From Dyadobacter sp. LHD-138 (GTDB lineage: Bacteria > Bacteroidota > Bacteroidia > Cytophagales > Spirosomataceae), in contig NZ_JAVFVU010000022.1 of assembly GCF_030929615.1 (NCBI RefSeq), positions 1-64,000 of the forward strand: a DNA stretch of 64,000 nucleotides. The letters are read 5' to 3'. Below are positions 7,763 to 17,413 of the stretch, one piece after another; the first letter of the stretch is position 1; each line of letters opens with the position of its first letter. Below the pieces are notes generated by a model, which was not told the origin of the DNA, did no database searches, and was given only the letters and a program-made list of their open reading frames with translations. A program made the translations under genes and the position numbers.

Positions 7763-7773
7763 GTAATTTTAAG

Positions 7774-7799
7774 ATAGCATGTCGGATTTGATATGCTAT
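7774..7799 (+). terminator. Hairpin after the truncated haemoglobin gene
   Basis: ATAGCAT at 7774-7780 and ATGCTAT at 7793-7799 form a 7-bp stem with a 12-nt loop, eleven bases after the stop codon. The following bases are only moderately T-rich, so termination strength is uncertain. Confidence 0.4.
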
Positions 7800-7839
7800 T
7801 GCTTGAATTTTTATCTAGGCCCTCAATCCTACAATGCAT

Positions 7840-8330
7840 TTACGAAATACAGGACGCCGAAAGAAAAAAGTTTGATTGTTTCCGCTCATTGGCTTCCGCC
7901 ACAGCATGCCTGAACCTAAGGGTATTCCTGTAATAATATCCAAAAAGTTTAAAATTCTCTCTAGGAAATGGTTTAAATTCCAGGCCCGCAAGATAGCCGA
8001 TGTTCTGACGAAAGTTTTTTCCCAAGCTGGTATTTTTCCATACTCCTGTCAATTTAAATGGGTCGTGAAAATTGACTAGGAAGGTAGGGGTTATTTTCTT
8101 GTCTTCCTCACACTGGAGATTCACGATTTCCGTATGGTATCTCATTTTGCACGAGCACAAATTTGCTGTATTTGAACTGTGAGAGTCCGCCGCCCCAAGG
8201 CGTTATATCCTGGAAATTTTCAAATACGGTCTCCAAGCAAAATTTCTACAAACCAAAACAATCGGCTAGGATCGGTCCAGAATTCTTTATGTTCATGACA
8301 AATTTTGGCGGCTCATTTGAGATAGGAAAA
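7840..8330 (-). pseudogene. Outer-membrane porin-like gene, decayed
   Basis: On the minus strand, pieces of an outer-membrane barrel-like protein appear in different frames. One frame (about 8215 to 8100) reads FENFQDITPWGGGLSQFKYS then FVLVQNEIPYGNRESPV before a stop. Another (8160 to 7840) contains NFRQNIGYLAGLEFKPFPRE and FKLFGYYYRNTLRF. The alternation of aromatic and polar residues and the loss of one frame just where the other starts fit a frameshifted gene. No intact start or signal peptide is present. The exact porin family was not identified. Confidence 0.45.
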
Positions 8331-8436
8331 TTTAGAGAACTAAACCAGGTGGTTCATGAGAAAAAGTAGAAAATTCGGGAGTATATTGTCAACCGATTCA
8401 ATTTTCTAAGGTTAAAATGATCTATATTGGGGTTTG

Positions 8437-8491
8437 ACTGGTTAATACCAGTTTTAAATTGTTATAATTTTTATAAAAACTAGTACTTTCG
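8437..8491 (+). promoter_or_regulatory. Likely promoter of the sigma/anti-sigma PUL, with palindrome
   Basis: ACTGGT at 8437-8442 and ACCAGT at 8447-8452 make a 16-bp palindrome. TTG at 8459-8461 and TACTTTCG at 8484-8491 are compatible with a -33/-7 pair (22-nt spacer), although the -7 box differs from TAnnTTTG by one base. The sigma-factor gene starts 65 nt downstream. The assignment is from position and pattern only. Confidence 0.4.
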
Positions 8492-8555
8492 ATGAAAATT
8501 TCACACGAGGAATCTATCAATTCTTAGATATACCCGAATGGGATATCCTTAAATC

Positions 8556-9140
8556 TTGTCTATTATGGACTCATTGGATTGTAAGCCGTTATTTTCGCAC
8601 AGCAATGTAGCGCATGATTTGACCTTTACATCGGTTTTTTCCATGAGTTATACGGGTCTGGTATACTTTTCCTACAAGATGCTGGGGAATAAGGAAGAGG
8701 CAGAAGATGTGGCTCAAAATGCGTTCATAAGTTACTGGAATTGCAAAGGAGAGGTTGGTAGTGAACCCAATGTGATCAAGGGTTTTTTGTACACAACTGC
8801 GCGAAACACCTGCATGGATATATTAAAGCATCGAACGGTGGTCCGGAAATTTCGGGATCAGCTTGATGCCGATCCGATTGAAGAAAGTGATATAGAGAAT
8901 GACATTATTCGTGCGGAGGTTTTATCGGAGATTTTCAATGCCATTGCGTTGTTACCACTTGGGTGCAGGAAAGTATTGGAAATGAGTTATCTCCTGGGCA
9001 AAAAGAATCAGGAAATTTCTGAGGAATTGGGGATATCCATCAACACCGTTAAAACGCAGAAACAACGTGCACTTCAATTACTTAGATTGAAACTGGCGTC
9101 CAGGGCATTCAGTTTTTTACTATTCTTACTGTCTTGCTAA
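8556..9140 (+). CDS. RNA polymerase ECF sigma-70 factor (FecI-like)
   Basis: A 194-residue protein with the two sigma regions expected. Region 2 holds YKMLGNKEEAEDVAQNAFIS (about residues 42-61), and region 4 holds LPLGCRKVLEMSYLLGKKNQ followed by EISEELGISINTVKTQKQRA. Bacteroidota FecI-type factors work with FecR anti-sigma proteins and a SusC receptor to induce a polysaccharide locus when substrate binds. The matching FecR and SusC genes follow on the same strand. The start may be ATG 8556 or ATG 8565. Confidence 0.9.
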   Translation: MSIMDSLDCKPLFSHSNVAHDLTFTSVFSMSYTGLVYFSYKMLGNKEEAEDVAQNAFISYWNCKGEVGSEPNVIKGFLYTTARNTCMDILKHRTVVRKFRDQLDADPIEESDIENDIIRAEVLSEIFNAIALLPLGCRKVLEMSYLLGKKNQEISEELGISINTVKTQKQRALQLLRLKLASRAFSFLLFLLSC

Positions 9141-9336
9141 CAGTGATACGCCACCATTTGTTGGGTTGTATTGGTTTAAGAATATTTTCCTTCATCATAA
9201 GAGCGTAACATGGGTCACCCGTCAGAGATCTCATACGGGTATTTGGCTCTCCAAAAAAATAAATCATTTTTATTTCTATTTTCTTTCACCCCTTTTGCCT
9301 CTGATGTCGTCTTAGTATTATAATTAAATTTTTGAT

Positions 9337-10524
9337 ATGGCAAAGAAGGGGGATCCGTTCGCAAAGGCAGACTTAATTTCCAGGTATCTGAAAGGAGATC
9401 TTTCTTATGAGGAGATTGAGCAACTTCGGTTATGGACGGATGCAGATAAAAAGAACCAGCAATTGCTGGATGATATGGAAAATCCAGAAGTTCAGACTGA
9501 TGACCTTCACTTTTTTTCGACAGTGAATAAAGAGGCAGCCTGGGAAAATTTGACAAATGCTATAAACGAATCGCCGAAGCAGCGCTCGGTGTCCATCGTG
9601 AAATACTGGAAGTATGTTGCTGCCGTATTGGCGGTAGGGTTTTCATACCTAGTATTTTATCTTGCGTATAAAGATAAGAGTTTGCAGATGGCAAAGGTTG
9701 AGACGCCTGTTCTCACAAAGGATGTTTTACCCGGTGAAAATAAAGCAACGCTCACCTTAGCCGATGGTTCTGTCCTGGTGCTGAAAGATATGGCCAATGG
9801 CACTGTTAATGAAAAAAACGGAATTCGGATCAGCAAAAAAGACGGACAGATTGTATATGAAATTCTTAATCAGCAGGGTAACGGAGAGATTTCTTACAAT
9901 ACAATCCGCACGCCAGCAGGAGGACAGTACCATGTTGTCTTGCCGGATGGTAGTAAGGTATGGCTCAATTCGGAATCCTCGCTGCATTTTCCAACGGCTT
10001 TTTCGGGATCCGAGCGCACGGTGAATTTAACGGGTGAAGGATATTTTGAAATTACCAAAAACACGCATATGCCCTTTGTGGTACAGGCGCCAAAAACCAG
10101 GGTCGAGGTACTGGGAACTCATTTTAACGTGATGGCCTATGCCAATGAGGGGGCTTCAAAGACCACGTTGTTAGAAGGTTCTGTGAAGGTTGGCAATGGA
10201 ATCAGTAACAAAATCATAGTGCCAGGTCAGCAGGTAATGATGGGTGATCGGATACAGGTCAGAAATGTGGATACCGATGAAGCGGTTGCCTGGAAAAATG
10301 GTTATTTCCAGTTTCAGAGTGAAAACCTGAGCAGTATCCTGCGTCAGTTGAAACGTTGGTATGATGTTGAGGTTGAAGACGAACAGTTAATTCCGGATAA
10401 ACATTTTACTGCGGTCATTTCACGCAATAACTCCTTGTCTCAGGTGCTCCGGATTCTGGAAATGTCGGGCGAACTAAAATTTGAAATTGAAGGAAAAAAG
10501 ATATCTATTCAGGAAATCCAATAG
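9337..10524 (+). CDS. FecR-family anti-sigma protein
   Basis: This 395-residue protein contains a short cytoplasmic part with LISRYLKGDLSYEEIEQLRL, one transmembrane segment near residues 88-108 (KYVAAVLAVGFSYLVFYLAY), and a periplasmic FecR domain with the hallmark TPAGGQYHVVLPDGSKVWLN and a later DUF4974-type C-terminus (about 330-395). It should hold the sigma factor encoded 196 nt upstream inactive and pass a signal from the N-terminal domain of the SusC receptor encoded next. Confidence 0.9.
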   Translation: MAKKGDPFAKADLISRYLKGDLSYEEIEQLRLWTDADKKNQQLLDDMENPEVQTDDLHFFSTVNKEAAWENLTNAINESPKQRSVSIVKYWKYVAAVLAVGFSYLVFYLAYKDKSLQMAKVETPVLTKDVLPGENKATLTLADGSVLVLKDMANGTVNEKNGIRISKKDGQIVYEILNQQGNGEISYNTIRTPAGGQYHVVLPDGSKVWLNSESSLHFPTAFSGSERTVNLTGEGYFEITKNTHMPFVVQAPKTRVEVLGTHFNVMAYANEGASKTTLLEGSVKVGNGISNKIIVPGQQVMMGDRIQVRNVDTDEAVAWKNGYFQFQSENLSSILRQLKRWYDVEVEDEQLIPDKHFTAVISRNNSLSQVLRILEMSGELKFEIEGKKISIQEIQ

Positions 10525-10646
10525 GTAAAACATTTCAGGCATGAAAAAACCGATAGCGCTGCCACGCTACCGGTAGGATCAGGGCTTGTAAATGAATTGT
10601 ACAGTGCGAACCATAAACTATTTCTAAACCCAAACTTTGTAAAATT

Positions 10647-13600
10647 ATGAAAAAAAAGCTACGATGCAAATGTGGCCAAAGGCTTCGTCGTATCCCATTT
10701 AAAATATTATTTGCGATGAAATTGAGTGTTGTCCTTATCACCCTGGTGGCCTGTATGCAGGTCAGTGCCGCCGCCATTTCGCAAAAAATATCGCTTTCCG
10801 TGGAGAAAACACCCATGGAACAGGTGATCAAAATGATTAAAAAACGAAGCGGTTACCAGTTTATCTACAACGATGAGCTGCTCAAACGGGCCAAGCCCGT
10901 TACCATGAATATATCTGAGGGGACTTTAGAGCAGGTTTTGGACGAATGTTTCGCAAACCAGCCATTAACCTACACCCTGGTAGACAAAATAATTGTGGTA
11001 AAACCCAAAATGCATGAATCCATAAAAGTCAAGCCCAAAGTTGAGGTATTAAAGCAGGAAATTAAAGGAAAGGTATCGGATGAAAAAGGGGAGGAGCTGC
11101 CTGGAGTGAGTATTGTGGTCAAGGGAACGCAACAGGGTACTACCAGCAATGTGGATGGAACTTTCAGGTTGGAAGTGGAGGACGGTAGTCCGGTCTTGAT
11201 ATTTAGTTTTGTTGGGTATCTGTCAAAAGAGATCCAGGTAGGCGCGCAAACAGCATTGGAAGTAATGCTGCAGGTCGATAATAAGGCGCTGGATGAAGTG
11301 GTGGTGGTGGGATACGGTAGTGTCAAAAAAAGTGATCTTACCGGCTCGGTATCTTCTGTAAAAGGAGAGCAAATTCAGGCACAGGCTATCCGTAACCCGA
11401 TACAGGCGCTAACCGGGTTATCCGCCGGTGTGCAGGTTTTGCAGAATTCGGGTGCGCCTGGCAGTGGTTTGAGTGTAAGGGTGAGGGGAGGGAACTCCAT
11501 CATCGGGGGTAATGAGCCTTTGTATGTAGTGGATGGACTGCCCATGGCTCTTTCAGTTGGCAGTATTAATCCGAATGACATTCAGTCCATGGAAATTCTG
11601 AAAGATGCTTCGGCAACCGCCATTTATGGTTCCCGGGGAGCCAATGGGGTGGTCATGATCACGACTAAAAAGGGAAGCGGTAAAACGAGAGTCGATTACA
11701 GCGGTTATCTTGGGATTCAATCCGTAACAAAAAAAATTGACATGTTAAATGCCAAAGAGTTTGCACAATTGGCAAACGTACGGGCGGCTAACGATAAAGA
11801 AACGCCCTTTTTTACAGATGCCGAAATCAGTGCGATGGGCGAAGGCACCGACTGGCAGGACCAGATTTTTCGAAGTGCTGCCATACAAAACCACACGCTG
11901 TCTGTTTCCGGGGGGAATGACAAAACCAACTTCAATATCTCTGGTAGTTATTTCGATGAGAAAGGCATAATTATTAATTCTTACTATAAACAATACCAGC
12001 TAAGAAGCGCGATAGGGCATAAAATCTCAAAGAACCTGAATATGGGCCTTAACACGATCATGGTCCGGAGAGAATCTAATTCTCTGTTTAGCGAGAATTC
12101 GGAAAGAGGAGCCGGTGTCCTGAGCGGCGCTTTAATTTCACCCCCAACGGTAGGCGTAAGAGATGCTTCTGGCAAATACAGCAATGTTCGCAAGTACTCC
12201 TTTAGCCCTGACATCGCAGAAAATCCTGTGGCCATGGCTTTGGAACGGAAGAATGCCAACATCAATAATTCACTTTTGGCAAATCTATATGTTGAATGGA
12301 AATTTCTGAATGATTTTACTTTTAGAACCTCAGGGGGGATACAGTATGCACTCGCCAGAACAGATTTCTTTTCGCCAAATATTTTCCAGCCCACAGCCAA
12401 AGGAAGCGCATCCATAACCTACTTAGAGTCGCAAAATATCATTAACGAAAATACCCTTACCTATCATAAAGATTTAGGAAAGGGACATGATATCAGTCTG
12501 TTAGCAGGATTGATGAGCGAGCAGAATTCCAGCCGGGACCTGTCTGCCAGTGCTACGGGCTTTTTAACAAATACACTCGAAAATTATAGTTTAGAATCAG
12601 GATCTTCTCCGGGCATTCCCAATTCCAGCTTCAACGATTATTCACTGTTGTCGGGATTAGGGAGAATAAATTATGCCTACAAAGGGAAATATCTCCTTAC
12701 GGGAAGTGTGCGGGCTGATGGTTCTTCCAGATTTGGTGCAGCCAACAAATGGGGCTATTTCCCATCCGCTGCCATTGCCTGGAAATTGAATGAGGAAGCG
12801 TTCTGGGAAGATATCCGCTCTGTGGTCGGAGAGTTTAAGCTGCGGAGTAGCTGGGGCGTTACGGGAAATACGGCTGTTTCACCCTACCAGTCGTTATCCG
12901 TACTTAGCAATGTAACCGCTGTATTTGACCAAAATCTCTATGTTGGGTTTGCTCCGGGGTTCCTGCAGCCAAATCCGCGGTTGAAATGGGAAACCACGAC
13001 ACAGTTCGACGCGGGACTAGATCTGAGTCTCTTTAAAAACAGGCTGCAATTGACCGTTGATTATTACCGGAAAAATACCCGCGACCTTTTGAACTCTGTA
13101 CGCGTTTCGCCTTCGACTGGTTACAGTGCGATGGTCAAAAACTTAGGAAATGTGCAGAACAACGGTTACGAGGTAGCGCTGAACGCTTACTTGTTTGAAG
13201 GGCCGTTTAAATGGAATCTGGGGGTGAATTTTTCACGTAATAAAAACAAGGTTATTTCTCTCAACGGAGGGGCGGATATTTTTGGAGAGGTTTTAGGAAA
13301 CACGCTCCCGGCGATGAGTTTGGTAAGGGAAGGATATCCGATCGGCGTATTTTTCGGGTATGTGGAGAATGGATATAACGAGGCAGGGCAAATCGTATAC
13401 AAGGATCTGGATAACAACGGCGCGATTAACGCACTGGACCGAACCATCATCGGCGACCCCAACCCGAATTTCATTGTTGGCTTAAATTCAACGATGCGTT
13501 ATAAAAATTTCAATCTTAATTTCGTCGTCACTGCCATTCAGGGACAAGATATACTGAACTATAACCTGTCAAATATTGGGGATGGGTTTAGCTTCGGAAT

Positions 13601-13952
13601 TAATCAGATCAGTGACGTACTGAACAACTACTGGACACCGGAAAATACAAACGCGCGTTATCCTAAAATTAGCAAAACGACACGTTACCTGGGTTCAGAC
13701 AGGTTTATTGAAGACGCTTCATTTTTGAGAATGAAAAATGTTCAACTGTCCTATACCTTCGATGGTTTGCGTAATGGGCTTTTTAGCGGTACTGAAATTT
13801 ATGTAGCTGCCCAAAATCTGTTTACAATCTCCAACTATACGTTCTATTCTCCGGAAGTGAATACCAGAGGTGCTGGTATATCCAAGGGTATTGATCAGTT
13901 TGGTTATCCCGATGCCAAAACGTTCATGGTGGGTTTAAAATTAAAATTTTAA
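10647..13952 (+). CDS. SusC-like TonB-dependent receptor with STN signalling domain
   Basis: This 1101-residue outer-membrane transporter has a signal segment (about residues 20-50), an STN domain at about 47-115 (EKTPMEQVIKMIKKRSGYQF), a carboxypeptidase-regulatory-like domain at about 140-215 (GKVSDEKGEELPGVSIVVKG), a plug with DEVVVVGYGSVKKSDLTGSV, then the barrel ending LKLKF. The STN domain is the part that talks to FecR, which fits the upstream pair. It imports oligosaccharides with the SusD partner encoded 12 nt downstream. The glycan is not evident from sequence. Confidence 0.92.
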   Translation: MKKKLRCKCGQRLRRIPFKILFAMKLSVVLITLVACMQVSAAAISQKISLSVEKTPMEQVIKMIKKRSGYQFIYNDELLKRAKPVTMNISEGTLEQVLDECFANQPLTYTLVDKIIVVKPKMHESIKVKPKVEVLKQEIKGKVSDEKGEELPGVSIVVKGTQQGTTSNVDGTFRLEVEDGSPVLIFSFVGYLSKEIQVGAQTALEVMLQVDNKALDEVVVVGYGSVKKSDLTGSVSSVKGEQIQAQAIRNPIQALTGLSAGVQVLQNSGAPGSGLSVRVRGGNSIIGGNEPLYVVDGLPMALSVGSINPNDIQSMEILKDASATAIYGSRGANGVVMITTKKGSGKTRVDYSGYLGIQSVTKKIDMLNAKEFAQLANVRAANDKETPFFTDAEISAMGEGTDWQDQIFRSAAIQNHTLSVSGGNDKTNFNISGSYFDEKGIIINSYYKQYQLRSAIGHKISKNLNMGLNTIMVRRESNSLFSENSERGAGVLSGALISPPTVGVRDASGKYSNVRKYSFSPDIAENPVAMALERKNANINNSLLANLYVEWKFLNDFTFRTSGGIQYALARTDFFSPNIFQPTAKGSASITYLESQNIINENTLTYHKDLGKGHDISLLAGLMSEQNSSRDLSASATGFLTNTLENYSLESGSSPGIPNSSFNDYSLLSGLGRINYAYKGKYLLTGSVRADGSSRFGAANKWGYFPSAAIAWKLNEEAFWEDIRSVVGEFKLRSSWGVTGNTAVSPYQSLSVLSNVTAVFDQNLYVGFAPGFLQPNPRLKWETTTQFDAGLDLSLFKNRLQLTVDYYRKNTRDLLNSVRVSPSTGYSAMVKNLGNVQNNGYEVALNAYLFEGPFKWNLGVNFSRNKNKVISLNGGADIFGEVLGNTLPAMSLVREGYPIGVFFGYVENGYNEAGQIVYKDLDNNGAINALDRTIIGDPNPNFIVGLNSTMRYKNFNLNFVVTAIQGQDILNYNLSNIGDGFSFGINQISDVLNNYWTPENTNARYPKISKTTRYLGSDRFIEDASFLRMKNVQLSYTFDGLRNGLFSGTEIYVAAQNLFTISNYTFYSPEVNTRGAGISKGIDQFGYPDAKTFMVGLKLKF

Positions 13953-13964
13953 GATTTATCAAAA

Positions 13965-15419
13965 ATGAAAACGCCAGCTAAACTTCTATATATAATACCA
14001 TTCTTTCTTCTGGTCGCATGCCAGGGCTTTTTGGACGAAGTGCCAAGAGACAGAATGTCCGAAGCGAACTATTACAAAACGCTCGAAGACGCTAAATCTT
14101 CGTTAACCGCTATCTATGGTCCGCTACGAAGCGGGACCTTTGTGGGACCCTATTTTTTGCAAACGGAAATTATGGCCGATTATGCTGAGGGCAGAGGTTC
14201 TACGTTGATTATCGGTGAATACAAAGGACTGGATGTTACCAACATTACACGCGTAGCGGCAATTTGGACGGCATTCTATACCAGCATACGGAATGCGAAT
14301 ATTTCTATTTCCCATATCCCGGCTATTGAGGCTGATGAGTCCGTCAAGAAGGCGCTGATTGCGGAGGCCAGGTTCATGAGGGCATTGGTATACTACCACC
14401 TGGTTCGGCATTGGGGGCCGGTGCCTTTGTATCTTGACGTCATTACCACGGAATCGGCAAGAAAGCCCGTGGCGGAAGTTTATACAGCGATCATCGAAGA
14501 TCTGCAGTATGCGGAAATAAATCTGCCTCCAAGTCCGGAAGTGTATGGGAAACCCAGCAAATGGTCTGCTTCGAGTCTATTGGCCGAAGTGTATTTAACC
14601 AATCGTCAATGGGGACCAGCGAAGGCAAAGGCCGAAGAAGTGATTAACGCCAAGATATACAGCCTGGTTGCCGTTAACAAATTGGATGATTGGGACAAAA
14701 TTTTTGGAGCAGGAGCCAACGGTACTTCTGAGGAGGTGTTTTACCTCAAGTTTAACAACCAAAACGGGTGGGAGTGGCCGAGTAACTTATTATGGAGTGA
14801 AACGAAGTTTTCTCCGTTTGGGAATTACGTAATTTATTCTACACTCGACAATAAATTCCTGAACAGCTGGGATCCTAAGGATCTTCGAAAACAATGGAAT
14901 GTCTTTACGGAATATGAAAACCGAAAAACCGGAAAGATTGAGAAACTGCCTGTTTCTACCCCTGTGCTATTTAGTAAATGGCGGGATTCCGCAGCCCCGA
15001 CTTCTGTTGGCCATGCGAATGATTATCCCTTTTTGAGGTATGCCGATGTGCTGTTAATTCATGCAGAAGCCGATGCCCGTTTAAACAACGGCCCCACCGC
15101 TGCGGGTATAGAAAGTCTCAATAAAATTAGAAGGCGTGCTTACGGATATCCGGCAACGGGTATCTCGCCGATAGACTATCAGGCAGCCGGGTGGAATGTA
15201 GAACAATTTATTGATACCGTTCTTACGGAAAGGGCGTATGAGTTGTTCATGGAAGGTAAAAGATGGCTGGACTTAAAACGGACCGATAAGATCAAATCGA
15301 CCATTCTGAAGAATCTGGGAAAGGAAGTTAAAGATATACACTTGTTCTGGCCTATTCCTCAACAGGAAATCGATACCAATCCGTTCATTGCGCAATCTGA
15401 TCAAAACCCGGGCTATTGA
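13965..15419 (+). CDS. SusD/RagB-family glycan-binding lipoprotein
   Basis: A 484-residue protein with the lipobox LLVAC within a lipoprotein signal and the SusD start GFLDEVPRDRMSEANYYKTL. The C-terminal signature LTERAYELFMEGKRWLDLKR and the final WPIPQQEIDTNP...NPGY are typical. It sits on the outer face of the outer membrane as a lid on the preceding SusC. The next gene begins at the overlapping TGATG, so translation is probably coupled. Confidence 0.92.
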   Translation: MKTPAKLLYIIPFFLLVACQGFLDEVPRDRMSEANYYKTLEDAKSSLTAIYGPLRSGTFVGPYFLQTEIMADYAEGRGSTLIIGEYKGLDVTNITRVAAIWTAFYTSIRNANISISHIPAIEADESVKKALIAEARFMRALVYYHLVRHWGPVPLYLDVITTESARKPVAEVYTAIIEDLQYAEINLPPSPEVYGKPSKWSASSLLAEVYLTNRQWGPAKAKAEEVINAKIYSLVAVNKLDDWDKIFGAGANGTSEEVFYLKFNNQNGWEWPSNLLWSETKFSPFGNYVIYSTLDNKFLNSWDPKDLRKQWNVFTEYENRKTGKIEKLPVSTPVLFSKWRDSAAPTSVGHANDYPFLRYADVLLIHAEADARLNNGPTAAGIESLNKIRRRAYGYPATGISPIDYQAAGWNVEQFIDTVLTERAYELFMEGKRWLDLKRTDKIKSTILKNLGKEVKDIHLFWPIPQQEIDTNPFIAQSDQNPGY

Positions 15420-17392
15420 TGCGGTATCTGACACTATTTTTGACGTTACTGGGATTAGCCGACGCATGGGTTTGCAATGGACAGTCTTTTCTAAATACCG
15501 CTTCTGTCAAAAGCAACGCGGGACTACCTGAGCTTTGGATCAATGAGCGTCGGGTACCTCCGTTTGCCTATATGTCTTATCTGGGGCAAAGCAAGTTTTA
15601 CAAGGAAGTAGCGGACCAGGGTGTGGATATTTTTTGCCTTCCGGCCTATCTTGGCAACCAGGGGATCAATTCAACATCGGGGATCAAACCGTTTAGACCC
15701 TCGTTCTGGCTGGCGGAAAACAAATTTGATTTCACCATCATTCAGAAGGAATTTGAAGCGCTTACACGGGTAAAGAAGGACGCCAAAGTAATCGTGCGGA
15801 TACATCTGGATCCTCCACGTTGGTGGGAGGAGCGGAATCCTTCTGAGGTTTGCAGACTGCCCTCCGGAGAAAGCCTGCGGGTGAGCTTCTCGTCGGACAA
15901 GTGGAGGCAGGATGCCGGTATGGCATTGCAGGCCTTACTTACCTGGATTAAAAATTCGCCCTTTAACGCAAACCTCATTGGTGTCCATGTGGCAGGTGGG
16001 GGGACGGAGGAGTGGTTTTATCATTATGGGGAACACTTTTATGACGAGAGTATAGCTAGAAACAACCATTTCCGAAGGTGGCTGCGCGTCAAGTATAAAA
16101 ACAAAGTTTCTTCGTTAAAGAAAGCCTGGAAGCTGCCTTCAGTTACATTCGAAAATGCAACAATAGCGGATATCAGTGGAAGGATTAAAGGGGATGGACT
16201 GGTCCTGAAAAAGGGGAATGAAAGGCGCTTAGACGCTTATGCTTTTCACACCAGTGTCATTGTTGAAAATATATCCTATTTTTCCAAACTGGTTAAAGAG
16301 AATAGCAATGGAAAGCTGCTGACAGGCGCGTTTTATGGGTATCATCTCTTTGTACATGATCCGCGTCGCGGGCACGGTTCTCTATCCGAGCTTTTGGAAT
16401 GTCCCACACTGGATTATCTTTCAAGCCCTAACGACTATCGACGGGAAACCGGGGTCGACTGGATGCCCATGGCGGCTATACGATCCGTACAGTTGCATGG
16501 CAAACTGTGGATGGCGGAAAATGACACAAGAACTGCCCTGACCCGCTATTTGAAAGATGTTGCACCGGAGATCAATCCCACGGGAGATTGGTATAGTTCC
16601 GGAGTATGGAAAGGCCCCGAATCCATGGAACGGTCGGCTTCTTATCTTTGGAAAAATGCGGGTCGCATGCTGGCCTATGGCTATGGAGGATGGTGGTTCG
16701 ATATGTGGGGCGGTTGGTTTAGTGATCCAAAGCTGCTGTCGGTATTTCAAAAAGCTAATTTGTTATCCGAAAACTTTGGGAACAACAGCAAAAATACCCA
16801 GAGCACGTATAAGCCGGAAGTGGCCGTGATTGTTGATGAAAAATTGCAATTTTATGATGCCAGTCTGGGCAAAGTAACGGGTAGTTTGCTGGCCAACCGG
16901 TACGCATTGGGTAACAGCGGAACCAGTTTTGATGTTTTCCTGCGTTCGGATCTGGACTCACTGGCGAACAAGGGGTATAAGGTGATATGGTATCTGGGAT
17001 TGCACGAGCTTACCCCGCCTGAAAAAAAGACGATCCGATTGCTTCAGAAAAAAACAGGTGTGTCGCTGGTAACTGATCCGAGCGGAACAACTGTTTACCG
17101 GGGGAATCGTTTGGAGCACCGTTATGACGGAAGAATAAGTTGGCGTCCGGATGATTTGCGGTCTGTTTTCAGCATGGCGAACGTACATCTTTTCAGTTCG
17201 GAAAATGATGTAGTTTATGCCGGTAATGGCTGGTTAACGGTGCATTGCAAGGAGGCTGGAAAACGTACCATCAGCGTACCGCCCACATGGAAAATCTATG
17301 ATGTACGAGCGGAAAGGGAATATCCTGTACAGGATGGAAACTTTGTTTTAAATGCAAAAGAGGGAGATACTTTCCTCTTCAGAATTCGGTAA
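15419..17392 (+). CDS. GH42-like glycoside hydrolase (secreted)
   Basis: This 657-residue protein starts at the ATG inside TGATG with the SusD stop; a TTG at 15416 is also possible. A signal peptide precedes a TIM-barrel region. Candidate acid/base E197 or E198 lies in VAGGGTEEWFYH and candidate nucleophile E367 in LWMAENDTRT. The spacing of about 170 residues equals that of family GH42 beta-galactosidases, and FRRWLRVKYKNKVSSLKKAW matches the GH42 region after the acid/base. A C-terminal part (about 460-657) resembles the trimer domain plus a beta domain. Substrate could be a beta-galactoside or related sugar; sequence divergence suggests an unusual subgroup. Confidence 0.6.
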   Translation: MRYLTLFLTLLGLADAWVCNGQSFLNTASVKSNAGLPELWINERRVPPFAYMSYLGQSKFYKEVADQGVDIFCLPAYLGNQGINSTSGIKPFRPSFWLAENKFDFTIIQKEFEALTRVKKDAKVIVRIHLDPPRWWEERNPSEVCRLPSGESLRVSFSSDKWRQDAGMALQALLTWIKNSPFNANLIGVHVAGGGTEEWFYHYGEHFYDESIARNNHFRRWLRVKYKNKVSSLKKAWKLPSVTFENATIADISGRIKGDGLVLKKGNERRLDAYAFHTSVIVENISYFSKLVKENSNGKLLTGAFYGYHLFVHDPRRGHGSLSELLECPTLDYLSSPNDYRRETGVDWMPMAAIRSVQLHGKLWMAENDTRTALTRYLKDVAPEINPTGDWYSSGVWKGPESMERSASYLWKNAGRMLAYGYGGWWFDMWGGWFSDPKLLSVFQKANLLSENFGNNSKNTQSTYKPEVAVIVDEKLQFYDASLGKVTGSLLANRYALGNSGTSFDVFLRSDLDSLANKGYKVIWYLGLHELTPPEKKTIRLLQKKTGVSLVTDPSGTTVYRGNRLEHRYDGRISWRPDDLRSVFSMANVHLFSSENDVVYAGNGWLTVHCKEAGKRTISVPPTWKIYDVRAEREYPVQDGNFVLNAKEGDTFLFRIR

Positions 17393-17413
17393 GAAATTTC
17401 AAAAAGAACCTTT

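Noticed and set aside
8163..8369. A 68-codon plus-strand frame
   Set aside because: It is antisense to the decayed outer-membrane gene and shows no family-like sequence.
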